Below, piece by piece: positions 49,438 to 57,705 of a stretch of 64,000 bases of DNA. This stretch comes from Pseudomonas fluorescens. GTDB lineage: Bacteria > Pseudomonadota > Gammaproteobacteria > Pseudomonadales > Pseudomonadaceae. Each line of letters begins with the position of its first letter. Within the stretch, counting starts at the first letter, position 1. A program made the translations under genes and the position numbers. The stretch covers positions 5,333,001 through 5,397,000 of the forward strand of contig NZ_CP015637.1 of NCBI RefSeq assembly GCF_001708445.1, in the 5' to 3' direction. The notes below the pieces were generated by a model. That model did not search any database. It was not told the DNA's origin and saw nothing but the letters and a program-made list of their open reading frames with translations.

Positions 49438-50232
49438 ATGAATACGGAATTGCTGAAATCGCCGATTTCATCGGCTCGGAAATCGAGAATACGTACTGCC
49501 CTTGTTTTAGCAATGAAAAGCACAAGTCTCAGTATGGGCTTCTACTTGGCCCCCCCCTCTGCATATGCCATCTACTGCTCAAACTGCTCGACGTTCTATC
49601 AACAGATGTTTGAGTACGCCGAGGCAGTCAACACGGCGCTGAACACTGCAGAGCAACTACAGACGCAGATTCAGCAGTATCAGAACATGGTCACCCAGGG
49701 CACGGGCTTACCAAGCACCATGTTTGGCAGCATCGCGGCCGATCTTAAAAACGTGGCCAACCTTTACACCCGTTCGCAGTCCCTAGGCCGCCAGATCCAA
49801 AATATGGACTCTCAGTTCAACACCGCTTTCCCCGGCTTTCAGTCCTACCTAAATCAAGCCGCGAACTCAGCAGAAGTACCAGCTCGTGAGCGCTATCAGA
49901 AGTGGTCGGAACAAGGCAGCGATAACGTAAAGACGGCACTCGAGGCGGCAAACCTCAATACCAGCAAGTTCGAGTCTGAAGACATCCAGCTTGATCGCAT
50001 GGTGGCCCGTTCGCAGTCAGCCGTAGGCCGCATGCAAGCTATACAGGCGGGCAACGAGATCGCCTCCCAGAACGTGCAGCAACTGCAAAAACTGCGCGAT
50101 CTGATGGCCACCCAAATCAACATGCAGGGCAACTACATGGCCCAGCAAGGCGACCGAAAGGCCGCTAGCGAAGCGACTGAACAGCAGTTTGAAGCGCGGA
50201 AAAACACACGCGGCGGCGTGAGGGAGTACTGA
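49438..50232 (+). CDS. trbJ: TrbJ, P-type conjugative transfer protein
   Basis: The 264-residue protein has a long signal peptide (to about residue 45, ending in PPSAYA) and then the TrbJ/VirB5-like start IYCSNCSTFYQQMFEYAEAV. The mature part is mostly Gln/Asn-rich helix (NTAEQLQTQIQQYQNMVTQG), as in VirB5-type pilus tip or adhesion proteins. It ends FEARKNTRGGVREY, a tail shared with the next gene. ATG 49438 follows GAGGTG at 7 bases. It opens a trbJ–trbK–trbL unit; trbB–trbI are absent. Confidence 0.85.
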   Translation: MNTELLKSPISSARKSRIRTALVLAMKSTSLSMGFYLAPPSAYAIYCSNCSTFYQQMFEYAEAVNTALNTAEQLQTQIQQYQNMVTQGTGLPSTMFGSIAADLKNVANLYTRSQSLGRQIQNMDSQFNTAFPGFQSYLNQAANSAEVPARERYQKWSEQGSDNVKTALEAANLNTSKFESEDIQLDRMVARSQSAVGRMQAIQAGNEIASQNVQQLQKLRDLMATQINMQGNYMAQQGDRKAASEATEQQFEARKNTRGGVREY

Positions 50233-50234
50233 GA

Positions 50235-50423
50235 ATGACTAATTCGAAAAGGCTCATCGCGTTGGTGTGCGCCGGGTCCGCACTGGCCGGTTCCATGGTC
50301 ACCGTGGTGGTTCAAAGTAACAGCGAATGTACTGCCGTGGCTGAGCAACGACGGCAACAGCGTGACGCTGATGCCTCATTTGAGGCGCGCCCGAACACTC
50401 GCGGCGGTGTGAAGGGGTACTAG
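50235..50423 (+). CDS. trbK: TrbK-like small membrane/exported protein
   Basis: The 62-residue protein has one N-terminal hydrophobic segment (RLIALVCAGSALAGSMVTVV) and a polar remainder with a Cys (SNSECTAVAEQRRQQR). It ends FEARPNTRGGVKGY, nearly the same as the TrbJ end. The TrbK of RP4 is a small lipoprotein that blocks entry of related plasmids. Here position between trbJ and trbL, size and the membrane segment support the call. The usual lipobox is not clear. Confidence 0.65.
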   Translation: MTNSKRLIALVCAGSALAGSMVTVVVQSNSECTAVAEQRRQQRDADASFEARPNTRGGVKGY

Positions 50424-50425
50424 CT

Positions 50426-52045
50426 ATGGATCGTCGTCTATTGTTGTTCTTCGCCTTGGCCGGTGTGTTCGTGGGCGGAGATGCTGTAGCCGCGACCGAC
50501 CTTTCCCATGCCGATACATCGATTCAGGGCCTGCTCGACCTCGTTTTGCAACAGTCGCACCAGTGGTCAGGGAAGCTGTATGACTATGCCATCAGACTGC
50601 TCTGGCTGCTGGCCTCGATCCAGTTCATCTGGACGTTCATGCCTCTGGTCATGAAGCAAGCCGATTTCGGCGAGATTGTCGGCGAGCTGCTGCGCTTCGT
50701 GCTGGTGATCGGTTTCTTCCTTGCAGTCATGAAGTATTCGGTGGAATGGTCGACAGCCATTGTCGATAGCTTCCGCGATGCGGCGGCATCGGCGAGCGGC
50801 CTCGGGCGTGCATTAGAACCCGGCGATATGCTGGCAGTTGCGCTGGATTTTGGCCGCACCATGGTGGAGGGCATTTCAGTGTTTTCTCCAGCCAAGGGAC
50901 TTCTGATCGCTGTATGCGCAATCCTTGTTTTGGCATGCTTCGCCTTCATCGCTGCATTCATGTTTGTCACGCTCGTAGAGTCTTACGTCATCATCAATGC
51001 TTCCGTACTGTTCTTCGGCTTTGGCGGTTCGCAATGGACGCGGGATTTTGCAATTGCGCCAATGCGCTTCACCGTTGCGATTGGCGCCAAGCTATTTGTA
51101 CTAACCCTGATTGTCGGCCTGATCGTACAGTCGGCAAAGCAGTGGTTGGCCGCCTACACCAATGACGAAGCGTCATTGATGACGATGGTCGGTTTGGCCT
51201 TAGTGTGCTGTTACCTCACGAAGACAATTCCTGACCTGATCGGTGGCATGATTAGCGGGACGTCAATGGGCGGCGGCTCGGCCATTGGTGGGATGGCTGT
51301 GGCCGGTGCTGCCGGGGCGGCGGCTGCGGCGGCCACCATCGCCACAGCCGGGGCGGCGGCTCCTGCTGCTGCCCTCGGTGCTGCCGGTACTGGTAGCGCA
51401 GCCGGGGCCGGGGCGGCGGGTGTCGGTGGACTCGGCGGCGGCGGTCTGGCGGGGGCGATTAACTCCAGCTTTGCCGGTGCCAGCTCCGCAGGTGGTGCCG
51501 CGTCGTCTATGGGCTCAGCCGCGTCCTCCGGCGTGGGTGCCAGCACCGGCGGCGCAGCGGCCAAGGGTGCCAGTTCCGCAGGCGCGAAGGTCGGCGGCAG
51601 CTCTGCCAATCCTCCCGGGCAGGCGTCGGCCGCGCCGTCCTCTCCAAGCAGCGGCGTACAGCAGGTCGCCAAGCAGGCCGGAAAGGCCGCACAGGGGAAC
51701 GACGACAAAGACCAGCAGAGGACACCAGAAGGGGGAGTTGCAATCTCCGGCAGCGCACTTTCCCAAGCGGCCGACGGTGGCGCAAAGATGATCGGCGTGA
51801 TGGCCTCGATGGCAGTGCCAGGAATGGAGAATGCGCACGCCTTGTCTCTTGGTGCAGGATCTCCGCCACCAGTTTCCGACGATACCAACTCGACCACTCC
51901 AGCCAATGGAGCAGAATCGGCCACGGAAGCTTCACAAGCTGCGCCTAACGTCATCCGTCCGGCCTCGAACACTAACTCTGCTACCGGCCGCCTCGCCTCG
52001 CTCAAGGTGCCGGGAATGACCTCGAACGATCAACCGGAGAAATAA
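50426..52045 (+). CDS. trbL: TrbL, P-type conjugative transfer membrane protein
   Basis: The 539-residue inner-membrane protein has a cleavable or anchor N-terminal segment, then five or six hydrophobic helices to about residue 295 (for example LYDYAIRLLWLLASIQFIWT and MTMVGLALVCCYLTKTIPDL), followed by a Gly/Ala/Ser-rich repetitive part and a polar C terminus. This is the VirB6/TrbL pattern, a channel component of the type IV secretion system. It overlaps no gene and follows trbK after 2 bases. Confidence 0.87.
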   Translation: MDRRLLLFFALAGVFVGGDAVAATDLSHADTSIQGLLDLVLQQSHQWSGKLYDYAIRLLWLLASIQFIWTFMPLVMKQADFGEIVGELLRFVLVIGFFLAVMKYSVEWSTAIVDSFRDAAASASGLGRALEPGDMLAVALDFGRTMVEGISVFSPAKGLLIAVCAILVLACFAFIAAFMFVTLVESYVIINASVLFFGFGGSQWTRDFAIAPMRFTVAIGAKLFVLTLIVGLIVQSAKQWLAAYTNDEASLMTMVGLALVCCYLTKTIPDLIGGMISGTSMGGGSAIGGMAVAGAAGAAAAAATIATAGAAAPAAALGAAGTGSAAGAGAAGVGGLGGGGLAGAINSSFAGASSAGGAASSMGSAASSGVGASTGGAAAKGASSAGAKVGGSSANPPGQASAAPSSPSSGVQQVAKQAGKAAQGNDDKDQQRTPEGGVAISGSALSQAADGGAKMIGVMASMAVPGMENAHALSLGAGSPPPVSDDTNSTTPANGAESATEASQAAPNVIRPASNTNSATGRLASLKVPGMTSNDQPEK

Positions 52046-52047
52046 TC

Positions 52048-52359
52048 ATGATGGGCTTTCTGATGTTCGCTGGATTCGTAGTATTCGCCTTTACGTTCGC
52101 CATCGGCATGTGGGCACTCGGCCGGTGGCTACGAAGCAAAGGTTACGGGCCGCAGCTAGATGAGCTGGATCGGCAGTACACGGCGTTGCAGCTTCGAGTA
52201 AGCCCGCTGGCCTTGTCGGCTTCCTATCGCCTGTTTGCCGGGGCGCATACCCTGAATCGTTTACCTCTGCTGGGTAGCAAGAGTGGCGCCTATCTGAACC
52301 AGCAGGTATTGGCGGCCATTCAAGCTGCGAAAGAAACGGTGAAGCATGAGAAACTGTGA
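52048..52359 (+). CDS. Small membrane protein downstream of trbL
   Basis: The 103-residue protein has an N-terminal hydrophobic helix (GFLMFAGFVVFAFTFAIGMW) and a basic, helical remainder (ALGRWLRSKGYGPQLDELDR). It starts 2 bases after trbL and is the last gene of the unit. It does not match TrbM or other trb genes I know. The second of two adjacent ATG codons (52051) is an equally good start. Confidence 0.65.
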   Translation: MMGFLMFAGFVVFAFTFAIGMWALGRWLRSKGYGPQLDELDRQYTALQLRVSPLALSASYRLFAGAHTLNRLPLLGSKSGAYLNQQVLAAIQAAKETVKHEKL

Positions 52360-52974
52360 CCGATAGCCAGTCCCACGCAACCCCGCCTTAGCGCGGGGCT
52401 GGCTTGCCAGACAGCAAGCCTCCTATCGTATACCCAGCTTGGGGCCCAAACACGCCTCCGCCCTGTACCGGGGCTGCGCGAGCCGCGGACAACGCTCAGC
52501 GTTGACACACCGTCCTTGCGGCTACTCGTGATATTTCATCACGGGGGCTATTCCCGGTTACGCCGGTCAAAAGCACCGGGGCTTCGCCATTAGTAATACG
52601 CACGGACTTGTCTCAGCCCATCGATCTCCGGCAAGTCGCCCCAACGATGCCCTTCGTGGAGAGCGGCAATCGGCCAGACGCGGACTAACTGAACACCTAA
52701 CTAAATTCAGCCAAAAGCGCGATCCAGGGCTGCTGACTCGATGGAAGGTGGAAAGCGTCAGCCACTGATGGTTCTGTCACTATCGATAGATGATGCGCAG
52801 AATACAAAATAGTTTACGAAAGGCGGGGTTTATGATTTTATGGAGGAAGGCGTAAGTAGCCTCCCTGCTGCGATGGGAAATACGAAAAATCTAAGTGAAC
52901 TTACCCACTTATTTAGCCACTGCAAGCAGCATGCTAATCGAGGCACGTCTCCGATTTGGCTAAAGGAGTGAGCA
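52360..52974. other. Gap between the trb unit and the next island gene
   Basis: About 615 bases without a convincing gene. A G+C-rich hairpin (CCCCGC / GCGGGG, 52381–52398) just after the last trb gene may end transcription, and GTGATATTTCATCAC (near 52529) forms a second hairpin. A promoter for the following plus-strand gene probably lies in the A+T-rich stretch around 52800–52850. Confidence 0.45.
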
Positions 52975-53574
52975 ATGTTTCATCAACACGCAGCGCAATG
53001 TATCGATGACCTTAAGGGGCTTGCCCGGATATCCGTCATTGGAGAATACAGTTATTGCCAACGGCTGACCCATCTCAGCAAAGAGTTTGGTTTCAACAAC
53101 TTTCATCACTTCCGCAAGGTCGTTGAGCATCTATCTGAAGACTTGATTGGCAATATATCTACGACGCTAATGCGCCGATATTGTGAGGTTGCTCAACCAA
53201 AGCCAGGCATTGCCTATTTCGAATTCCTATCCGTAAACAACGACACTCGCTTAAGGTTTTATAGTCAATGGGCTGGATGGGACGAATTCGGACAAGAGGT
53301 CAGAGTTCCTAGAACATTGAATGGTGAATCGGCCCCGCGCCTTCGCAAATCGCTAAATAAAACAGTGTATATAGTTGAAAATGATCGTCAGCTTATTGCA
53401 TGGCGTCATCGCTGGCATGGACTGTGTTATATATCCGAAGAGCTCTGCAAAAACCATATGAAGGAAGCATTCGAGAGAAATAAGGCCATTGTAGAAGGTA
53501 AGCGCAACGAGGAATTCCCCTTGCTAGATGATTTCAGCGATAACTATGCAACTTGGTATCCCGTTATAGAGTAA
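52975..53574 (+). CDS. Hypothetical protein of the island backbone (199 residues)
   Basis: The gene begins with ATG behind AAAGGAGTGAG. The N-terminal stretch LTHLSKEFGFNNFHHFRKVV resembles the short helical start domain seen in some glyoxalase-related proteins, which is weak evidence. The rest has charged helices and aromatic residues (FYSQWAGWDEFGQEVRVPRT). No function can be given. It stands alone between trbL and the replication origin. Confidence 0.6.
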   Translation: MFHQHAAQCIDDLKGLARISVIGEYSYCQRLTHLSKEFGFNNFHHFRKVVEHLSEDLIGNISTTLMRRYCEVAQPKPGIAYFEFLSVNNDTRLRFYSQWAGWDEFGQEVRVPRTLNGESAPRLRKSLNKTVYIVENDRQLIAWRHRWHGLCYISEELCKNHMKEAFERNKAIVEGKRNEEFPLLDDFSDNYATWYPVIE

Positions 53575-53583
53575 CTTCAGTTT

Positions 53584-53609
53584 GGAAAGGGCTCTCAGGA
53601 GCTCTTTCC
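53584..53609 (+). terminator. Stem-loop after the hypothetical gene
   Basis: GGAAAG-GGCTC / GAGC-TCTTTCC stem 10 bases after the stop; no long T run follows. Confidence 0.55.
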
Positions 53610-53956
53610 ATTCAATTGCCCCATTTTTCGTAGTCGTATTCGACTCGTTGGTTTTTGGCCGAATTCTGCCGGTGACCGGGCACCCAGTGCGCTGGTCAAA
53701 CTTGATGCAAACAACTGGTTAAGTCGAATGCAAATGACTGGTCAGTGGCAATGCGAAGGCGTGGTCAACTTGATTTCCCGGCATCGGCACCCACTGGCCA
53801 TCACGTAAGCTTCTGAGCAATTCTGCGGGCACGCTCGACGGACAATCGCTCTTCCTTTTGGTGCCAAACGGCCGTAGGCCGACTGGCAAGGCCTGACCGC
53901 GCCTAAGCGCGGGCTGCGCCGCGCAGGACTGAATATCCTGAAGATCCTGCTAACCC
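53610..53956. other. Non-coding part of the putative replication origin
   Basis: Holds two related segments (GATGCAAACAACTGGTTA at 53704 and AATGCAAATGACTGGTCA at 53727, offset 23 bases) and G+C-rich inverted stretches. No convincing gene; a 76-codon minus-strand frame here is rejected. It lies next to the iterons and may contribute to origin function. Confidence 0.4.
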
Positions 53957-54038
53957 CGGGCGGGTGTGGCACGTTTCGGGCGGGTGTGACGCGCTACCGG
54001 GCGGGTGTGACACGCCATCGGGCGGGTATGGCACGCTT
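53957..54038. repeat. Iteron array next to repC (putative oriV)
   Basis: Four tandem direct repeats with core CGGGCGGGTGTGRCACG start at 53957, 53977, 53998 and 54019 (steps of 20, 21 and 21 bases). They abut the 3' end of the RepC-like gene. Iterons of about 20 bases bound by RepC are the hallmark of IncQ origins. Confidence 0.8.
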
Positions 54039-54790
54039 CAGCTGCTGCAAGCACTGCTTTTCTTGATGCGATCACCATCAAGTACAAGCCCAATTCCCCT
54101 TAGATCTTCAGCTTCCTCCTTGAGCCTTCGCCGCGCATTGCGCATGTCCTGACTTGAGGCTTGTCCGGCTACCGCCACGATAACGGTGTCTAGATACCAA
54201 CCGCCTGTAGGCACTACTTTGTGGCTCAAAACGTGCCGAGCTACCGCTTGGCTTATGCCGTGCTGGAGGCGCGCAATGGGAGCTGGGTCGTAGTAGAGAC
54301 TCAGATCATGCTCAAGGAGCATTACAAGCGCAATTCCGAGCCGCACCCGCCATAGGTTCCGGGCTCCTCCTGTCAGAGGATCGGGACGTGTCATGGGTGA
54401 AGGGATGACGTGGTCAATCAATCCGCCGATGATTGGAAAATCAAATTGCGGCGTTTCAATTGCGATCGTTGCGGCTCGCAGTTCGGCGAGCAGCTTTTCG
54501 ATCTGTGTGAAGCTGTAGCGGCTATCGGAAAGTGTCTTTCTCACACGCGCGGGATCTACCAGAAGTTCTACGCCACCATCTGAGACAGACCGTCGACGTT
54601 CTGCGCAGTACAGAACAGCTTCCAGTATGTCCGCGTGCCTCTGTCCTAGTCTGCCCGTCACGCGGCAGCGCCCAAATGATGTTTCTGCCCAATTACCCTC
54701 CCGCAGTCGCGGGCGCTGGCTAGGCTGATAAAGCATCACTCTGGCCTGTGCGATAGAACTGGTGGGGACCACGGCGTTACCACCGCTCAT
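54038..54790 (-). CDS. repC: RepC-like replication initiator (IncQ type)
   Basis: The 250-residue protein resembles IncQ RepC: an N-terminal part RVMLYQPSQRPRLREGNWAE, a winged-helix-like core (GRLGQRHADILEAVLYCAER; FTQIEKLLAELRAATIAIE) and a C-terminal helical part (RNARRRLKEEAEDLRGIG). It should bind the neighbouring iterons and open the origin. ATG 54790 overlaps the end of repA and follows GGAAG; a GTG two codons earlier is less likely. Assignment rests on family pattern plus context. Confidence 0.75.
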   Translation of the reverse strand: MSGGNAVVPTSSIAQARVMLYQPSQRPRLREGNWAETSFGRCRVTGRLGQRHADILEAVLYCAERRRSVSDGGVELLVDPARVRKTLSDSRYSFTQIEKLLAELRAATIAIETPQFDFPIIGGLIDHVIPSPMTRPDPLTGGARNLWRVRLGIALVMLLEHDLSLYYDPAPIARLQHGISQAVARHVLSHKVVPTGGWYLDTVIVAVAGQASSQDMRNARRRLKEEAEDLRGIGLVLDGDRIKKSSACSS

Positions 54791-55655
54791 CGTCACTTCC
54801 GTTTACGACTTGCAGCGGGCTACCTTTCTTCACTTCCGCCAACTCAACCGGCACAAGAACGCCGCCTTCCTGGCGCTGGTACCATTGGTCGAGCGGGGTG
54901 GCGTCGTAGTTCTGCTTGCTAACACCGAAACGAACAAAAAACTTGCGCCTATCGTTGCCAATGGCCTGTCGCTCATAGGTGCGATCACTCAGTCGCTTTG
55001 CCTCGTCCTCTGTCATCTTGGCCACGAAGCCGCACCAACGGGCGTTATCGATTAGAGCTGATGCGCCCCGCGCTGCCTGCTGCTGATCGACTTGACCCTC
55101 GCGAGCGCTGCCTTTACTGACATGATGAAGGTAAAGCACCGATGCTCCGGTGCTGGCCGCAACGTGCTCAAGCGTGGCGACAAGCCGAGACATGTCGCCG
55201 TTGCTGTTCTCGTCACGATCGTGAATCCGGCTAAGTGTATCCAGTACGATCAACCGGGCACCGATGCAGAACTCGGTGATACGGGCAAGATGCCGATCAT
55301 CCATGACGTTTAGTCGTTTGCCCATGATCGACTCAAGGACGAGGTTCTGCGCGATGGCCTCGCGTGCCTGCTGATTTAAGTGCTGGCCTATGGCATGAAT
55401 GCGGCGCACCAACGCGACTTCTGGATCTTCTCCGGCGAAATAGACCACTCGACCAGCGCATGAGGGGGCAAGCCCTACAAGATCACCGCCGGCAACGCTG
55501 CATGCGACAGCCATCGCCGCTTCCAACGCCCAGAAGCTCTTCCCTGTAGCTCCGGGAGCTACCAATGCTCCCACTGTGCCAGCGAGGAAGCCAGGCCATA
55601 TGAAGTCCAGTGTGGGCGGTTCGTTCTCGAATGCTGCCCGTAAGTCAATCGCCAC
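54777..55655 (-). CDS. repA: RepA replicative helicase (RSF1010/IncQ type)
   Basis: The 292-residue RecA/DnaB-fold ATPase closely follows RSF1010 RepA: TLDFIWPGFLAGTVGALVAP, Walker A GATGKS (35–40), Walker B LIVLDTLSRIHD, LYLHHVSKGSAREG, DQQQAARGASALIDNARW and FFVRFGVSKQNY. It forms a hexameric 5'-3' helicase that unwinds the plasmid origin. The GTG start follows GGGAG at about 8 bases and lies 3 bases after the AlpA-like stop, so alpA–repA–repC are one unit. The IncQ primase RepB is not present. Confidence 0.9.
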   Translation of the reverse strand: MAIDLRAAFENEPPTLDFIWPGFLAGTVGALVAPGATGKSFWALEAAMAVACSVAGGDLVGLAPSCAGRVVYFAGEDPEVALVRRIHAIGQHLNQQAREAIAQNLVLESIMGKRLNVMDDRHLARITEFCIGARLIVLDTLSRIHDRDENSNGDMSRLVATLEHVAASTGASVLYLHHVSKGSAREGQVDQQQAARGASALIDNARWCGFVAKMTEDEAKRLSDRTYERQAIGNDRRKFFVRFGVSKQNYDATPLDQWYQRQEGGVLVPVELAEVKKGSPLQVVNGSDDERW

Positions 55656-55658
55656 AAC

Positions 55659-55913
55659 TCAAGCTCCCATTCCGGGACGCGTGGCCGGGCCGGATTGCCT
55701 GCACGTATCAATCCATGTCTCGACCTCTTCCAAATCCCAGACGACCTTCCGGCTGCTAACGGCAATGCGACGAGGGAATTTCCCCTGCTTTTCGAAGTTA
55801 TAAATCGTCCGCTCACACAAGGGAATCATTGCCAGCAATTGCTTTTTGCTGATGAGCACTTTGCTCGACTTCCTCGATTCTTTTTCCACACCGAACTCCT
55901 CGTTTTGTCGCAT
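55659..55913 (-). CDS. AlpA-like MerR/excisionase-type regulator
   Basis: The roughly 84-residue protein has the AlpA helix-turn-helix pattern: VLISKKQLLAMIPLCERTIY, NFEKQGKFPRRIAVSSRKVV and WDLEEVETWI. AlpA proteins of P4-type elements activate integrase genes or act in excision. The start is uncertain: ATG 55913 is used, and an ATG at 55949 would add 12 residues; neither has a good ribosome site. It begins the repA–repC unit and is followed upstream by the integrase. Confidence 0.8.
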   Translation of the reverse strand: MRQNEEFGVEKESRKSSKVLISKKQLLAMIPLCERTIYNFEKQGKFPRRIAVSSRKVVWDLEEVETWIDTCRQSGPATRPGMGA

Positions 55914-55995
55914 TTGAGGTTCGATTATTGCCCCATATTTCCAGAGCATTCCACAGATATTTATGGATTTATTCCCTTTAAAATCAGTATCTTAC

Positions 55996-56146
55996 TGTCC
56001 TGCAAACGTATAGTTTCGGGACAGAAAAACAACGCGATGTCGTTGTTCTTTCAGGAGTTTTTTTCGTCAAAGACGTCAGGAAAAATGTGTCCCACAAACG
56101 GGTAGTTTCCGGACAGAAAAAAAACCACGAATGTGGTTTTTTGATA
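55996..56146. repeat. Two tandem hairpin-plus-terminator units
   Basis: Between the AlpA-like gene and the integrase end, the motif TGTCC-N3-AAAC-N5-GTTT-N2-GGACAGAAAAA occurs twice (about 55998 and 56086). Each copy is followed by a different small stem-loop, ACAACGCGATGTCGTTGT (about 56029) and AAACCACGAATGTGGTTT (about 56124), the second ending in a T run. The conserved stem and the variable terminator-like arm suggest repeated RNA elements or protein sites. The second stem probably also terminates the integrase gene on the minus strand. Confidence 0.6.
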
Positions 56147-56192
56147 GAGAAAACTAGATCAGCTCCCGATTACCCCATCACGCAAAACGCAA

Positions 56193-57419
56193 TCAACTCT
56201 CTGAACGTGTTCTCTTACGCGTCCATTCGTCAATCATATCCGCCCAATCTTGCAACATCGCCCGACGCTGATCACGGTATTCAGCCTTGTTGTAAACGGC
56301 CCGAACGCCCTTCTGCTCGTGCGCAAGGCACTTCTCAATCCAGTCTGAGTTGTAACCCGCCTCATGCAGCAGCGTGCTTGCTGTGCGCCTCAAATCATGC
56401 GGGCCGAACTTGCTCAGCGGCTGCCCTTCTTTCTGCGCGAGCCGATAAGTCAGCGTCAGCACCTGATTGATCGTCGCGGTGCTCATTGGCAAATCTGAAT
56501 CGTACCGGGAGGGAAAGACGTAATCTGAACCACCGGCAAACGTCTTCAACGCAATGAAGAAATCCAAAGCCTGCTGAGATAAGAACACTAAATGAGGGTT
56601 GCGGCGCTTCATCCGCTCTTTCGGAATGGTCCACAGAGCTTCGCTGAAATTGATCTCGTTCCAGGTAGCGTTGGTCAATTCGCTTTTGCGAACCATGGTC
56701 AGCAACAGCAGCTTAGCGGCGACTCTCACGGATGAGGCGGTGCCGATGCGGTCCAGGTACTGATACATCAACGCGATTTCGTCAGGCCCTAAAGCGCGGT
56801 CACGTGGCTCGAATTTAGCGATGCTTGCAGGACGTACCAAATCAGCCGGGTTCTCGACCTTCTGGCCACGCTCAATAGCCCATCGGAACACCTGCATCAC
56901 AATCTCGCGGGAGTGCACGGCCGTCGCTGGAGCTCCACGCTCCACAATTGCATCAGTCAGCGTTCGCAGATCCTCATGATTGATTTCCACCAATTTTTGA
57001 TTACCGAATTGCGGCTTGAGCTCGCGCTCGTAAACAGATCTGCGCATGTCCCGAGTTGAGTCAGCCATCTGATACCCACGCAGCCATTTCTCAGCCCATG
57101 CATCAAACGTCTCTGCCCCTTTGGTGCGCGCCTTGGCACGGGCTTTCTCTTTGGCAGGTGACTTACCCGCGGAAACCATCTTTTTAGCCTCTCCCAGGCG
57201 CTCTCTGGCTTCAGCAAGTGTGATGCCACCCACTCCATAGCGACCGAACGTGATGGTCTCCTGACGGCCGTTGATGGAGTAGTTGTAGCGAAATGAGATG
57301 GAACCGGCGGCAGTGACGGCCACGTACAGCCCGTCGCGGTCGTTCACCTTGTAGAGTTTTTCTTTCGGTTTGAGGTTACGCAGCTTGGTATCGGTCAACA
57401 TGGCAGTTATGGATTCCAT
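56193..57419 (-). CDS. Tyrosine-type integrase (P4-like, N-terminal DUF4102)
   Basis: The roughly 408-residue recombinase starts MESITAMLTDTKLRNLKPKE, typical of the DUF4102 arm-binding domain. A core-binding domain follows, then the catalytic domain with Arg in LLLLTMVRKSELTNATWNEI, His-x-x-Arg in GPHDLRRTASTLLHEAG, a later His in CLAHEQKGVRAVYNK and the Tyr nucleophile in VYNKAEYRDQ. It integrates the island at the guaA 3' end about 300 bases away. ATG 57419 is used; ATG 57401 (MLTDTK) is an alternative. Confidence 0.9.
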   Translation of the reverse strand: MESITAMLTDTKLRNLKPKEKLYKVNDRDGLYVAVTAAGSISFRYNYSINGRQETITFGRYGVGGITLAEARERLGEAKKMVSAGKSPAKEKARAKARTKGAETFDAWAEKWLRGYQMADSTRDMRRSVYERELKPQFGNQKLVEINHEDLRTLTDAIVERGAPATAVHSREIVMQVFRWAIERGQKVENPADLVRPASIAKFEPRDRALGPDEIALMYQYLDRIGTASSVRVAAKLLLLTMVRKSELTNATWNEINFSEALWTIPKERMKRRNPHLVFLSQQALDFFIALKTFAGGSDYVFPSRYDSDLPMSTATINQVLTLTYRLAQKEGQPLSKFGPHDLRRTASTLLHEAGYNSDWIEKCLAHEQKGVRAVYNKAEYRDQRRAMLQDWADMIDEWTRKRTRSES

Positions 57420-57630
57420 GGAAAAAATACCATGCTCAGAAAAGCACTCATGCACCACGGCGAAACCCAATGAAACCGGGCTGATGATGAGATTTGATAC
57501 CATGCCCTTCCCTACGAGGGCGACATGGTATCGAGCACCGAACATGGCATTTAGCTCAGTCAATGCCCCGTACGATGCCACATAAACACGGTGCTTGGCG
57601 ATGCACAAAGCTGCCAGAATTTGCCAGACC
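57420..57630. other. Integrase upstream region
   Basis: Promoter region of the integrase. It holds the near-palindromic GGTATCAAAT / ATGGTATCGA pieces around 57490–57535 (ATACCATG recurs at 57428, 57498 and 57527 in both orientations), possible integrase or regulator sites. No gene. Confidence 0.35.
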
Positions 57631-57661
57631 CAAAAAACCAAAAGCCCGCAATTACGCGGGC
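57631..57661 (-). terminator. Island-encoded terminator that now ends guaA
   Basis: On the minus strand, GCCCGC / GCGGGC with a 6-base loop is followed by a T-rich tract. It lies 48 bases after the guaA stop codon and on the island side of the att site. It therefore replaces the original guaBA terminator. Confidence 0.85.
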
Positions 57662-57705
57662 CTCAGGCTATTTCTTGCTAGCTCGTTCCGGACGATGCCG
57701 GACGC

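Noticed and set aside
53742..53972. 76-codon minus-strand frame next to the iterons
   Set aside because: Lies in the presumed origin region, Arg/Pro/Cys-rich, no ribosome site. Not a credible RepB or Mob protein.
53957..54038. Iteron array considered as a CRISPR
   Set aside because: Repeats are tandem with 3–5-base gaps, no spacers and no cas genes; they abut a replication initiator.
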